From contig POWY01000002.1 in NCBI GenBank assembly GCA_003044455.1, positions 62,001 through 126,000 of the forward strand: a stretch of DNA of 64,000 bases, read 5' to 3'. The position numbers were made by a program, and so were the translations under genes. This DNA comes from Neisseria bergeri (lineage in GTDB: Bacteria; Pseudomonadota; Gammaproteobacteria; Burkholderiales; Neisseriaceae). Below, piece by piece: positions 10,840 to 19,170 of this stretch. The notes under the pieces were generated by a model, which saw only the letters and a list, made by a program, of their open reading frames with translations, was not told where the DNA came from and did no database searches. The stretch's first letter is position 1. Each line of letters starts with the position of its first letter.

Positions 10840-13779
10840 TTAACGTCCGTTTTCAGAATGCCCGCCTGCGGGCATATTTTGCCCGATCAGTTCGGCTATC
10901 CTCTCGCCGTCAAACTGCGTTTTGAACACCACCTTGATTTCTTTGGAAATCTCGGCAAACAGCTTTTCGGTATGTTTGATTTTCCGCTCTTCGCTTTTTC
11001 GCAAATCTTCCGCCCCGTCAGTCCCTTTGGCTTCAATCACAAAGTTCAGAATCTCGCCGCTTTTGGTTTTCACGATATAGGCAAAATCGGGCGAATACGT
11101 GCCGCCGCCGGCAACAGGGATTTTGATGGAGTTTCTCGGTATTTTAGTGAATACGGTTACGCCTTCAATTTGGTTGTTGGCGACATTTTCATGTTCTATA
11201 TCCGAATCGTAGAAAATCTCGCCGAAGAGATAGCCGGCGGCAGGCCGGTTCTTAGTATCTTCAAATCTGCCCAAATCTGCTTTTTTCACCGCGCGCGGTT
11301 TGCCGTCTTTATCGGTAAATTTGGTCGGATGGATTTTGCTGCCGACAAGCCGGTAATCCAGTTCGAATTTATGGAAGGAATGATGAAGCAAAAACCGGTT
11401 GAAGCCGTTTTTGATTTGGGCGATGGTCTGCATATTCAAAAAATCGCCAATGTCCAGTTCGTCGCGGACGCGGTAAAACGCCTGATGCAAAGTCTGCATG
11501 CGGATTTTTGCCGTTTGTGCCAGTTTTTCCAGAAACTCGCGGTAAGTCATTGTGTTGAAACGGATAAAATCTCCATCTTCAAAACTGTCTATGCGGTGGG
11601 AAAGCATGAGCCCGTTGTTGATATAAGCTTCGTTTACCGCCGTGCGTATGCCTGCCTGCGGGAATTTGGCGGCGTTTTCACGCAAATAGGCGGTAAATAA
11701 ATCGGCAAATTCGGCTTCATCCTTGATTTTGTACTGCAAAACGGCTTTATGGTGAATCAGCTCCCACAAGGCTTTGAGTTCTTCATATTTGCCTTCGCGC
11801 ATGATGATGGTGTCTTTGCCTTCGTCTTTGGCGTTGCTGACTTTGCCTTTGTCCAAACCTTTGGGGAAGGCTTCGGGATAGGCGGCTTTTAATTTGTCAT
11901 AGCCGTCTTCGGTAAAGTTTTCATTGTCGTCAATGATGCCGTCTGAAAACAGTTTGTTTACCAATACCAGCGGTTTGATATCGGGGTATTTTTGCAATAT
12001 TTTTTGTTTCAGTTCCTCGGTAAACTTTTTGGGGATTTCTTCCTGAAAAGAATTGTCGTTGATTTCGCCGACAAGCTGCTTCACAAAGTCTTTTTCGCTG
12101 CTATCGACAAAATAATTCAGCTTGTACGGCACATCGCGCACCCGCGCCATCAGCTCGTTTACCGGCAGGCGCAGGCCGCGTCCGACTTCTTGCAGCTTGG
12201 AAGTCGTGCTGCCGCTGGAACGCAGTTTGCAAATCTGGAAAACGTTGGGATTATCCCAGCCTTCGCGCAGCGTCCATTTGGAAAAAATAAAGCGGCGCGG
12301 GTTGTCCAAAGACAGCAGTTTTTCCTTATCGTGCAGGATTTCATTGATTTCCTGCTCGATTTTATCGTCGCTGTCTGTATTGTCTTTGGAAAAATAGCCG
12401 CCGTGGCAGGCGGATACATCGTCCAACGTCTTTTGCAGGTAATTGCGGTAAAACGGGTCGCTTTCCGTTTCCAGGCGGCGTGCCGCTTCCGCACGGATCC
12501 AGCTTTCAAATTTATCTTTCAGGCTGCCTGAAAGCTCGTTGCCGCTGCGGTAGCCCACAATATCGTCAATAAAAAACAGCGTCAGCGGCTTGATTTTGGG
12601 CTGTGGCGCGCGTTCTGCCAAAAGTTCGCGTTCCAGCTTGAAATGCTCGGCAACCGCCCGCTGCATCATCGCATCCTGTACCGTTTGCGAATAGGAATAA
12701 GGGTTGATGACGGCACCCGTTTTCAACTCCAAGCCGTTGCTTAACACCACCGCGGTTTTATTCATTTTGTCGATTTTCAAATCAGAAATGGCCGGATGGA
12801 TTTTCGCCAAATCTTCGCCTTTTGCCAGTTTGAACGTCTGCTTTTTGTCCTTTTCGTTTAATTCGAATTTCGCTTCTTTGCCGTCCGACGACACCAGTTT
12901 TACCGCTGCATCCATACCTCCCTGCATTTCTTCCTGAAACACGCGCACGCCTTTGACCAGCCCGTCGTTAAACGCGCCTACTGCCATCAAACGGTAAAGC
13001 AGGTTGTAATATTCGTCGTTAAATGTTGCACCGTAGCGCAAAATATATTGCGGTTTTAAGCGTTTGATATTGCCCCACGTTTTCGCGCTCTCCCGGGTCG
13101 GGAATTTATGCGGTTCGTCCACAATCACAAACGGGCGCACGGCGGCCAATGCATCAACGGGATTGTCAAACAAATCCTTCAATGCCTTGTCGCCCGTATC
13201 GGTCATGGACGGCGAATTAACCATGCCCGCGTTAATCAGCAGCACATGGATTTCCTTTTTGTTTTCCGCTTTGACAAACTGCTCAATCGTGATGGGCGCA
13301 TTGGACTTTTTGCCCTTATTCTTTTTCGCGCTTTCCACCACATAGGTTTTCAGGCGCACGCCTTCATAATCGCCGCCGAAATCCTGTTCAAAATGCTCCG
13401 CCAAAGCCTTGCTTTGCAAAAACTGCCGCGTTCCCGCCTTAATGGACAAAGTCGGCACGACCACGATAAATTTGAACACGCCCAGCCAACGGTGCAACTC
13501 GAACATGGTTTGTGTGTAGGTATAGGTTTTGCCCGTGCCCGTTTCCATGGAAATATCAAGGATATTTTGGTCGTCCGAACGGGCGGGGAATCGGCCGCCT
13601 ATGCCGTTTTGGCTTTGCACTTTCAAGATATTGTTTGCGTATTGTTTTGCAGCAAACAAAAGTTCGGGATTTTCGTCTGCCGCCCAATATTTGGGCGTTG
13701 CCCCGTCAAACACGCCCAAAACCGCCGAAACCGCCCGCATCTGGTGCGGCTGGTTTTTCTCGTAATTAAAACCGCCCAT
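10840..13779 (-). CDS. Type III restriction enzyme, Res subunit
   Basis: The Res subunit provides ATP-driven translocation and DNA cleavage in a Mod-Res complex. The protein has 979 residues. The superfamily 2 helicase part has Walker A GTGKT at about 80-85 (METGTGKTYTYT) and the DEPH box near 217-220. A motif VI-like segment, QEVGRGLRLP, is also present. The C-terminal nuclease domain shows PDF near 895 and EAKG near 914, the PD...ExK catalytic pattern. It starts 12 bases after the mod stop, so the pair forms one operon, and mod phase switching should decide whether Res matters. No frameshift is seen. Confidence 0.94.
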   Translation of the reverse strand: MGGFNYEKNQPHQMRAVSAVLGVFDGATPKYWAADENPELLFAAKQYANNILKVQSQNGIGGRFPARSDDQNILDISMETGTGKTYTYTQTMFELHRWLGVFKFIVVVPTLSIKAGTRQFLQSKALAEHFEQDFGGDYEGVRLKTYVVESAKKNKGKKSNAPITIEQFVKAENKKEIHVLLINAGMVNSPSMTDTGDKALKDLFDNPVDALAAVRPFVIVDEPHKFPTRESAKTWGNIKRLKPQYILRYGATFNDEYYNLLYRLMAVGAFNDGLVKGVRVFQEEMQGGMDAAVKLVSSDGKEAKFELNEKDKKQTFKLAKGEDLAKIHPAISDLKIDKMNKTAVVLSNGLELKTGAVINPYSYSQTVQDAMMQRAVAEHFKLERELLAERAPQPKIKPLTLFFIDDIVGYRSGNELSGSLKDKFESWIRAEAARRLETESDPFYRNYLQKTLDDVSACHGGYFSKDNTDSDDKIEQEINEILHDKEKLLSLDNPRRFIFSKWTLREGWDNPNVFQICKLRSSGSTTSKLQEVGRGLRLPVNELMARVRDVPYKLNYFVDSSEKDFVKQLVGEINDNSFQEEIPKKFTEELKQKILQKYPDIKPLVLVNKLFSDGIIDDNENFTEDGYDKLKAAYPEAFPKGLDKGKVSNAKDEGKDTIIMREGKYEELKALWELIHHKAVLQYKIKDEAEFADLFTAYLRENAAKFPQAGIRTAVNEAYINNGLMLSHRIDSFEDGDFIRFNTMTYREFLEKLAQTAKIRMQTLHQAFYRVRDELDIGDFLNMQTIAQIKNGFNRFLLHHSFHKFELDYRLVGSKIHPTKFTDKDGKPRAVKKADLGRFEDTKNRPAAGYLFGEIFYDSDIEHENVANNQIEGVTVFTKIPRNSIKIPVAGGGTYSPDFAYIVKTKSGEILNFVIEAKGTDGAEDLRKSEERKIKHTEKLFAEISKEIKVVFKTQFDGERIAELIGQNMPAGGHSENGR

Positions 13780-13791
13780 AAACTTTCTCCG

Positions 13792-15783
13792 TCAAACCCT
13801 GATAATCACGTTTAACTCAATTTCTTTTTTATTGGTATAACCGCGTACCGCCTGGTCAAGTTCGTGCTGCATTGCGCTTGCCATATTGCTGCCGAACACA
13901 ATCACGCGGTTGGGATTGAAAGCCGCATCGTCGTCCAGCTTGCGGATAAACGCCAACAAATCGGCGGAAGTAAAACCCTCGTTAATCAGATACAGCCGTT
14001 TTTCGCACAAATACGCCGTATAACTGCCCAACCGCACAGGCTCAACCGGCGTGGTCAGTGCCGCCCCGTCATACAGCGTCCAGGTGGTCAGAAGCGTTTG
14101 CAGCTGTTCTTCGCTTAATTCATCGTTAAGCGGCAAATCCGGTTGTTCGGGCGAAAAATCCTTGTCCGGATGCTGCCTGAAATTGTCTGCCGTTTGAAAG
14201 ATTTTGAAGCCCGAATCGCCCGTGTAATCGGGATGATCGGCGCGGATTTTGGCGGCGGCTTTTTCTATGCGGGCTTTGGTGATGTCGAAGATGGTCGGGT
14301 AGCCTGCTTTATGGGCTTCGGACTTTTCGCCGGTTTTTTCGGGAAGCTGCACACAGATGTAGCGGCGGCTGCCGTTTTGTTCTTCGGCGTTAAGCTGCAT
14401 CACGGCATGGGCGGTTGTGCCGCTGCCTGCGAAGAAGTCTAGGATTAGGTCGTCTTCAAAATTTATAAATGAAATTAATCGTGAAACTAGCTCTACGGGT
14501 TTGGGATTTGTAAATAGTCCTGAACTCCCAAAAATTTCTTTTGCTTCATTTGTAGCATGAGTATTTAAAATTCCTTGTATTAAATTTTTATGTGGTGATG
14601 AACGTTCAATTTTATTTCCATCATTATCAACTAGATGATAAATCTTGTAATAAACACCCCATTTTCCTGTTTTTTGGTTTTTTCTAACTTCAATAAATCC
14701 ATTTTTTAAACCGTTTTCTACTTTGGTTTTGCTCCATTTCCAACGCCAACCATCATTGAATTGTTTGCTACGACCATTTGGATAGATTAATGACCCATCT
14801 GGAGTTTTAACTGGATAGTCCAAAGATTCTATATATCCTAATGTGCCACGGTCTAAATTGTCATAATAAAATGCACCACGTTCTTCAAAGTAGTTATCTT
14901 GATATTTATATCTATTTAAATCGAATGATTCAGTATTTCCGGTAAATTCAAATAGAGCAGATTCTGTTTTCATATATGCCAAAACAAATTCAGTAATTGT
15001 TGCAATACCTTTAGCATCTGAAGCCCCTGTTTTCTTCTGCCAGCAAATCTGCCCAACAAAGTTCCCCTCTCCAAACACTTCATCGCAAAGCAACTTCAAT
15101 TGCGCCGCTTCGTTATCGTCAATCGAGATAAAAATCACGCCGTCGTCCTTTAACAGTTCGCGGGCGACATACAGGCGCGGATACATAAAGGTCAGCCACG
15201 CGCTGTGCGAGTTTGAGCCTTTGTCGGTGAAATCTAAAATCCGCGCGGCTTCGTCTTCGTCAATATTCGCCAGGCGGGCAAGTTCGGCGGGTGTGAATTT
15301 GCGGTCGTCCTGATAGACAAAGCCGTCCGAACCCGTGTTGTAGGGCGGGTCGATATAAATCATCTTCACGCTGTTTGCGTAGGCGTTTTTTAAGTGTTTC
15401 AACACTTCCAAATTGTCGCCGCGAATCAGCAGGTTTTGGCTGCCCGCATTTTCGGGCTTGGCGTTGTGCGTTTTGTCTTCACTTATCAGGGTTTCGGGCG
15501 GCAGGTTGCGAAGCAGGCGGGCATAGGATTTGCCCAGCCAGTTCATTGCATAAAATTCGCGGCTGATGTCGGTCTGCGGCGCGATTTCGGCTTGGAATTT
15601 GTCTATCAGGAAATGCCCGTCTGCGTCAAAACAGGCGGGAAAGAGTTTTTTGAGCTGTTCGAGTTGGGTAGAGTTGGCGGTAATGCCGTCTGAAGTGTAG
15701 ATTGCCTCGGTGTCCGCCCCGGCTGTGTCGCCTAGATCAGGGCTTGGCTTGGCTTGGCTTGGCTTGGCTTGGCTTGGCAGCAT
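13792..15783 (-). CDS. modB: Type III DNA methyltransferase, Mod subunit (phase-variable, modB-like)
   Basis: The Mod subunit methylates adenine at N6 and gives the type III system its specificity. The 663 residues carry a DPPYNTG catalytic motif near 145-151 and the SAM-binding FAGSGTT near 449-455, the beta-class order. Between them (about 245-440, positions 14440-15060) base composition becomes strikingly AT-rich, marking the target-recognition region as a transferred module. Codons 3-14 are made of seven AAGCC repeats on the coding strand, so repeat number controls the reading frame. With seven copies ATG 15783 is in frame: phase ON. The symbol rests on the pentanucleotide repeat type and the location beside the zur region, so the allele name is tentative. 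Confidence 0.93.
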   Translation of the reverse strand: MLPSQAKPSQAKPSPDLGDTAGADTEAIYTSDGITANSTQLEQLKKLFPACFDADGHFLIDKFQAEIAPQTDISREFYAMNWLGKSYARLLRNLPPETLISEDKTHNAKPENAGSQNLLIRGDNLEVLKHLKNAYANSVKMIYIDPPYNTGSDGFVYQDDRKFTPAELARLANIDEDEAARILDFTDKGSNSHSAWLTFMYPRLYVARELLKDDGVIFISIDDNEAAQLKLLCDEVFGEGNFVGQICWQKKTGASDAKGIATITEFVLAYMKTESALFEFTGNTESFDLNRYKYQDNYFEERGAFYYDNLDRGTLGYIESLDYPVKTPDGSLIYPNGRSKQFNDGWRWKWSKTKVENGLKNGFIEVRKNQKTGKWGVYYKIYHLVDNDGNKIERSSPHKNLIQGILNTHATNEAKEIFGSSGLFTNPKPVELVSRLISFINFEDDLILDFFAGSGTTAHAVMQLNAEEQNGSRRYICVQLPEKTGEKSEAHKAGYPTIFDITKARIEKAAAKIRADHPDYTGDSGFKIFQTADNFRQHPDKDFSPEQPDLPLNDELSEEQLQTLLTTWTLYDGAALTTPVEPVRLGSYTAYLCEKRLYLINEGFTSADLLAFIRKLDDDAAFNPNRVIVFGSNMASAMQHELDQAVRGYTNKKEIELNVIIRV
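15741..15775 (-). repeat. Seven-copy AAGCC pentanucleotide phase-variation tract
   Basis: On the + strand the tract is GGCTT repeated seven times, flanked by GGC. It lies within the first 14 codons of the type III methylase. Loss or gain of one unit shifts the frame, giving slipped-strand ON/OFF switching. The current count keeps the gene open. Confidence 0.95.
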
Positions 15784-15951
15784 TTTAAAATCCTCGGTTT
15801 GAATTTGTCAATATATAACTGTCTGTTTTAAAATATTTTTTCACTTCAGACGGCGTTTTTTGGGAAACGGGTGCGCCGTCTGAACGTCTGCCGCGTGTTA
15901 TTACCCGACGACGCGGCGGTTTTGACGCGGGCGATTTTGGAAACGGTTAAA

Positions 15952-15992
15952 GCCTTCAGACGGCATTTTCATTTCATATGCCGTCTGAAGGC
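15952..15992 (-). terminator. Paired uptake-sequence terminator after the COG0523 gene
   Basis: A 15-bp perfect inverted repeat (15952-15966 and 15978-15992) is centred on the uptake word, 10 bases past the end of the GTPase gene. The stretch 15784-15950 before it holds two more uptake words and an unassigned GC-rich segment with no convincing gene. Confidence 0.75.
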
Positions 15993-16001
15993 GCGTGAAC
16001 G

Positions 16002-16928
16002 CTATTCCAATGCGTCTTTGAGCTTTTGTTCGATTAAATCCGCGTCAAACGATTTGGCAATCAATTCAAAACGGGAATCGCGCCGCCAAGACACTTGGTT
16101 CGCGCCCCACTGCCCGTCCACCCAGTTGAGCCACACCCAAGTGCCGAGCACTTGGAACACACCTTTGGCACGGACGAGTCCTTCGGTCATCTTGGGCAAA
16201 TCATTGAAGAAGTTGGTCAGCTTTTCGCCGTCAAAATCGCGTCCGGCGGGGAATGTGAAACCTTGCGACTGGAAGCCCATGGTGTTGTCCGGCAGGGCTT
16301 TGAGGCGGTAGCGTGATTTTTCGATGACGAGAATATCGAGCCACCGGATGTCGAGTTGCGCGTTTCGGACTTCGACCACTTTGGCTTTGGGCGGGAACAG
16401 TTTTGCCGCTTTATCGTGAAATTCGGCAAGCTGTTCGGGGGTGCATAAATCGGTTTTGCTGGCGACCAATACGTCGCAGATGCCGATTTGGTCTTTATAC
16501 AACGCCTGTTGCGCGTAATCGGGGTTGATGAACTGGCGCGGATCGACGACGGTAAAGACGGCGCCGATTTCCAAAAGGCCGTCCAGCGGTTTGGCTTTCA
16601 ATTCGTCGATGACGCTGGCGGCGTGCGCCAGTCCGCTGGCTTCAATCATCAGGCGGTCGGGCTTGGCGTCGCGCAGCATTTTCTGCACGGTTACGCCCAT
16701 TTGCGGGCCGGCGGTGCAACACAAACAGCCGCCGGCGATTTCTGCCACAGGGATACCGTTGTCGCTCAATACCGCGCCGTCAATGCCGATTTCGCCGAAT
16801 TCGTTGACGATGATGACCCATTTTTCGTTGGGGTTTTTTTGCGCCATCAGGCTTTTGAGCGCGGTGGTTTTGCCTGTTCCCAGAAAACCTGAAATCAGGT
16901 GGACTTTGGTTTTTTTCACTTCTGACAT
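16002..16928 (-). CDS. COG0523 (CobW/ZigA-type) GTPase, probable zinc metallochaperone
   Basis: This is a G3E-family P-loop GTPase of 308 residues. Walker A GFLGTGKTT is at about 14-22 and the metal-binding CxCC motif (GGCLCCTAG) lies near 67-75. A C-terminal CobW_C domain includes the WVWLNWVDGQW segment. COG0523 members linked to zur deliver zinc to selected enzymes when zinc is scarce. The start codon lies inside the end of zur (13-base overlap), so translation is coupled. No long His-rich linker is present. The assignment to zinc rests on the neighbour. Confidence 0.9.
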   Translation of the reverse strand: MSEVKKTKVHLISGFLGTGKTTALKSLMAQKNPNEKWVIIVNEFGEIGIDGAVLSDNGIPVAEIAGGCLCCTAGPQMGVTVQKMLRDAKPDRLMIEASGLAHAASVIDELKAKPLDGLLEIGAVFTVVDPRQFINPDYAQQALYKDQIGICDVLVASKTDLCTPEQLAEFHDKAAKLFPPKAKVVEVRNAQLDIRWLDILVIEKSRYRLKALPDNTMGFQSQGFTFPAGRDFDGEKLTNFFNDLPKMTEGLVRAKGVFQVLGTWVWLNWVDGQWGANQVSWRRDSRFELIAKSFDADLIEQKLKDALE

Positions 16929-17392
16929 TTTTTACAAATCCCGGTTAAAACAACGTGTTCTTCTTTCAGCGCGAAGCCGCTCTCGGCAACGCCAGCGCGC
17001 AGTGCCGCCCACTCGTGGCTGAGGGTTTGCTCGTCCGCCGTGCCGCATTCGGTGCAGACCAAAATAAACGCGCTGTGGTGCGCTTCGGCTTCTTCGTGGT
17101 CGTGGCAATGGTCGTTGCACTCGTGCTGCGCGTGGCTGCACAAAATATAGCCGTTGACCGCCGCCACTTTGTGCAAAACGCCCTGCTCCGCCCAAAAATC
17201 AAGGGCGCGGTAGGCGGTCGGCGGCGCAACCGCGCCCTCGCTTTGCTGCTGCATCTGCGACAAAACATTGTAGGCTTTAATCACTCCGCTTTGCTGCAAG
17301 ACAATATCTAATACCTGCTCGCGCAAAGCGGTTACCTGCAAGCCCTCTCTGCGTGCCTGTTCGATGATTTTTTGCTTGAAATTTGTTTTCAT
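16916..17392 (-). CDS. zur: Zinc uptake regulator Zur (Fur family)
   Basis: Zur is a zinc-responsive DNA-binding repressor. The 158 residues have the Fur-family winged-helix domain (about 1-85) and a metal-binding dimerisation domain. A His/Cys-rich insert reading HECNDHCHDHEE (about 93-104) and two C-terminal CxxC pairs (CTEC, CKKC) supply zinc ligands. ATG 17392 begins MKTNFKQKI. The frame is open 55 codons further upstream, but that part is unlike Fur proteins. It overlaps the downstream GTPase. I found no convincing Zur operator in the short upstream gap. Confidence 0.93.
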   Translation of the reverse strand: MKTNFKQKIIEQARREGLQVTALREQVLDIVLQQSGVIKAYNVLSQMQQQSEGAVAPPTAYRALDFWAEQGVLHKVAAVNGYILCSHAQHECNDHCHDHEEAEAHHSAFILVCTECGTADEQTLSHEWAALRAGVAESGFALKEEHVVLTGICKKCQK

Positions 17393-17462
17393 AAATTCCC
17401 TGTTTATGCCGTCTGAACAACCAATACGGCAGGAGGCGGTTTTATATTTGTATTCAATTACT

Positions 17463-17918
17463 TTATTTGGAAATCTTTTCCAACAATGCCCGACAGCCCG
17501 CATCCGCAAGCCTGAAGGTTTCTTCAAAATCGCCCGTGTACCACGGATCGGGGACATGGTCGTAACCGCTTTCGGGTATCAGGTCGGTCAGCTTGAATAT
17601 TTTTTCCGGCTGCCTGCCGAAGGTTTTTTCCAATTCGGACAAATTCTTGCCGTCCATCGCGATGATGTAGTCAAACGCCGCCGCATCGCTTTTCCGTATT
17701 TTGCGGCTGACGAATCCCGAAGCGTTAATACCGTGTTTTTTCAATATGCCTGCCGTTTCACGGTGCATATCCTCGCCGTCGTGCCAGCCCGATGTCCCCG
17801 CGCTGTCCGTTTCGAGGGGAATCCCTACTTCGGCGGCACGGCGGCGCAAAATGTATTCCGCCATCGGCGAACGGCAGATGTTGCCGAGGCAGACAAAAAG
17901 GATTTTCGGTTTTTTCAT
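17463..17918 (-). CDS. Low-molecular-weight protein tyrosine phosphatase
   Basis: This 151-residue cytosolic phosphatase has the N-terminal CLGNICRSP loop (the CX5R nucleophile cysteine and arginine, about residues 10-18) and the DPWYTGDF segment with the general-acid aspartate near 124. ATG 17918 gives the usual N-terminus just before the P-loop. A 19-residue upstream extension reads through an uptake word and is discarded. It is 70 bases upstream of zur on the same strand. The substrate is unknown. Confidence 0.94.
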   Translation of the reverse strand: MKKPKILFVCLGNICRSPMAEYILRRRAAEVGIPLETDSAGTSGWHDGEDMHRETAGILKKHGINASGFVSRKIRKSDAAAFDYIIAMDGKNLSELEKTFGRQPEKIFKLTDLIPESGYDHVPDPWYTGDFEETFRLADAGCRALLEKISK

Positions 17919-17940
17919 ATCCGCGCCCTGTTCCAACGCG

Positions 17941-17975
17941 ATGCCGTCTGAAGCGGAAACCCTTTCAGACGGCAT
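17941..17975 (-). terminator. Paired uptake-sequence hairpin
   Basis: The arms 17941-17952 and 17964-17975 are perfect 12-base uptake words in inverted orientation, eight bases past... upstream of the end of the 17983-19089 gene on the minus strand, so the hairpin can end that transcript before the phosphatase gene. Confidence 0.7.
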
Positions 17976-17982
17976 CGGCAGG

Positions 17983-19089
17983 TCAATCGTATTGTGTACT
18001 GAAAAACGGATTGTGCCCTTCCCGTTTCAACGCTTCCGCATAGCTCGGGATGTTTTCCTGTTCGCCCAAGGGATTGTGCAACAGGTAAACGTGTTCCACG
18101 CGGCATTCTGCCATTAAATCCAAAAAATTCTGCTGAACAACGGCGATATTGTCGGTAAAGGAAAGCTGCCACGAAAACACCTGCGGCACGACTTCAAACG
18201 CGCCGTCTGTCGCATTAAACCCGAATAGAATCTGTCCGCCCGCCTTTGCCGCAGCGACCACGCCGACGCGCGGGCTCTGCATACGGACGGCGCGTATCGC
18301 GTTTGCCGCAAAAACATCCATCGCCATACGTTGGCGCGTGTGGCTGCCGTCTGAAAGTGCCTGCGTGGGTGCGTTGGGGGATAAGGGATTGGCAAACAGC
18401 GTAACGCCTTCCGATGCGAGATTTTCCTGCCATACCTGCATTAAGGGCAGGCCTGCCTGAAGAAGGTTCTGACCCAATGCCGTCTGAACTTTGCCGCTGC
18501 CGAAACCCAGCGCGTAAACGACGTGGACGGACTGTCCTTCGGGCAACAGCAAAGGGCGCGGGGCGAAACGGCGTAAGTGTTGCGCCGCCGCTTCGGTATT
18601 TTGTTTGGCACGCCACCACTCATCCGGCGCGACCGCACTTAAATCGGACGAATGCACAAGATAAGGCAGCCATTGTGTCTTTTGCGTCAACGCGCGCAGG
18701 TGCGGATAGTTTTGCAGGCAGGCAAACAAGGCCTCCGTCGGCAGCTTCATCTCGATTGCCCGTTCTTTTTTGCAGCCGGACACCAGCACGACCGGCAGGG
18801 CGAACCACTGCACTTCGCCTTCTTTCTCGCAATCGAGTACCGCGTTCACACTGGAAAGCAGCGCGGCATAAGTTCCGGCATCGGGCGACATCGTCAGCGC
18901 GAGGGAAAGGTTGATATAGTGGTTTTGCTCAAGCATCCCCCTGATTTCGGTTTGAAGTTGGCCGGACGAGAGTTTGCGCGAAGCCTGGGAAGAATTATGC
19001 GCCAACTGGTAGGCATTGAGCAGCAGGTGGTTTTTAATCGGATTTTGGGGATACGGGCGCGTATCGGGCAAGGTAAATGTCTGGTTCAT
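17983..19089 (-). CDS. Conserved hypothetical protein, 368 residues
   Basis: I do not recognise the family. The protein looks cytosolic, with no signal peptide and no long hydrophobic helix. Composition is even, GC content and codon use match the neighbours, and an uptake word is read in frame, so it is a resident gene. Features include an N-terminal helical part rich in Gln/Ser/Asn (about 20-60), a DEWWRAKQ segment near 155 and a Gly-rich GFGSGKV loop near 198 that is not a proper Walker A. It lies 81 bases downstream of the large methyltransferase gene on the same strand, which allows co-transcription. Confidence 0.75.
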   Translation of the reverse strand: MNQTFTLPDTRPYPQNPIKNHLLLNAYQLAHNSSQASRKLSSGQLQTEIRGMLEQNHYINLSLALTMSPDAGTYAALLSSVNAVLDCEKEGEVQWFALPVVLVSGCKKERAIEMKLPTEALFACLQNYPHLRALTQKTQWLPYLVHSSDLSAVAPDEWWRAKQNTEAAAQHLRRFAPRPLLLPEGQSVHVVYALGFGSGKVQTALGQNLLQAGLPLMQVWQENLASEGVTLFANPLSPNAPTQALSDGSHTRQRMAMDVFAANAIRAVRMQSPRVGVVAAAKAGGQILFGFNATDGAFEVVPQVFSWQLSFTDNIAVVQQNFLDLMAECRVEHVYLLHNPLGEQENIPSYAEALKREGHNPFFSTQYD

Positions 19090-19170
19090 ATGTGTCGTGT
19101 ACCGCTTTTCGCAGTGTGTGTCTTTCCTGTCTGAAAATATATCGGCCGGACTGCCGTCGGGACTTGCCCG

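Noticed and set aside
15871-16311. A 146-codon ORF before the COG0523 gene
   Set aside because: It runs through uptake words and into the antisense of the GTPase, with no ribosome site.
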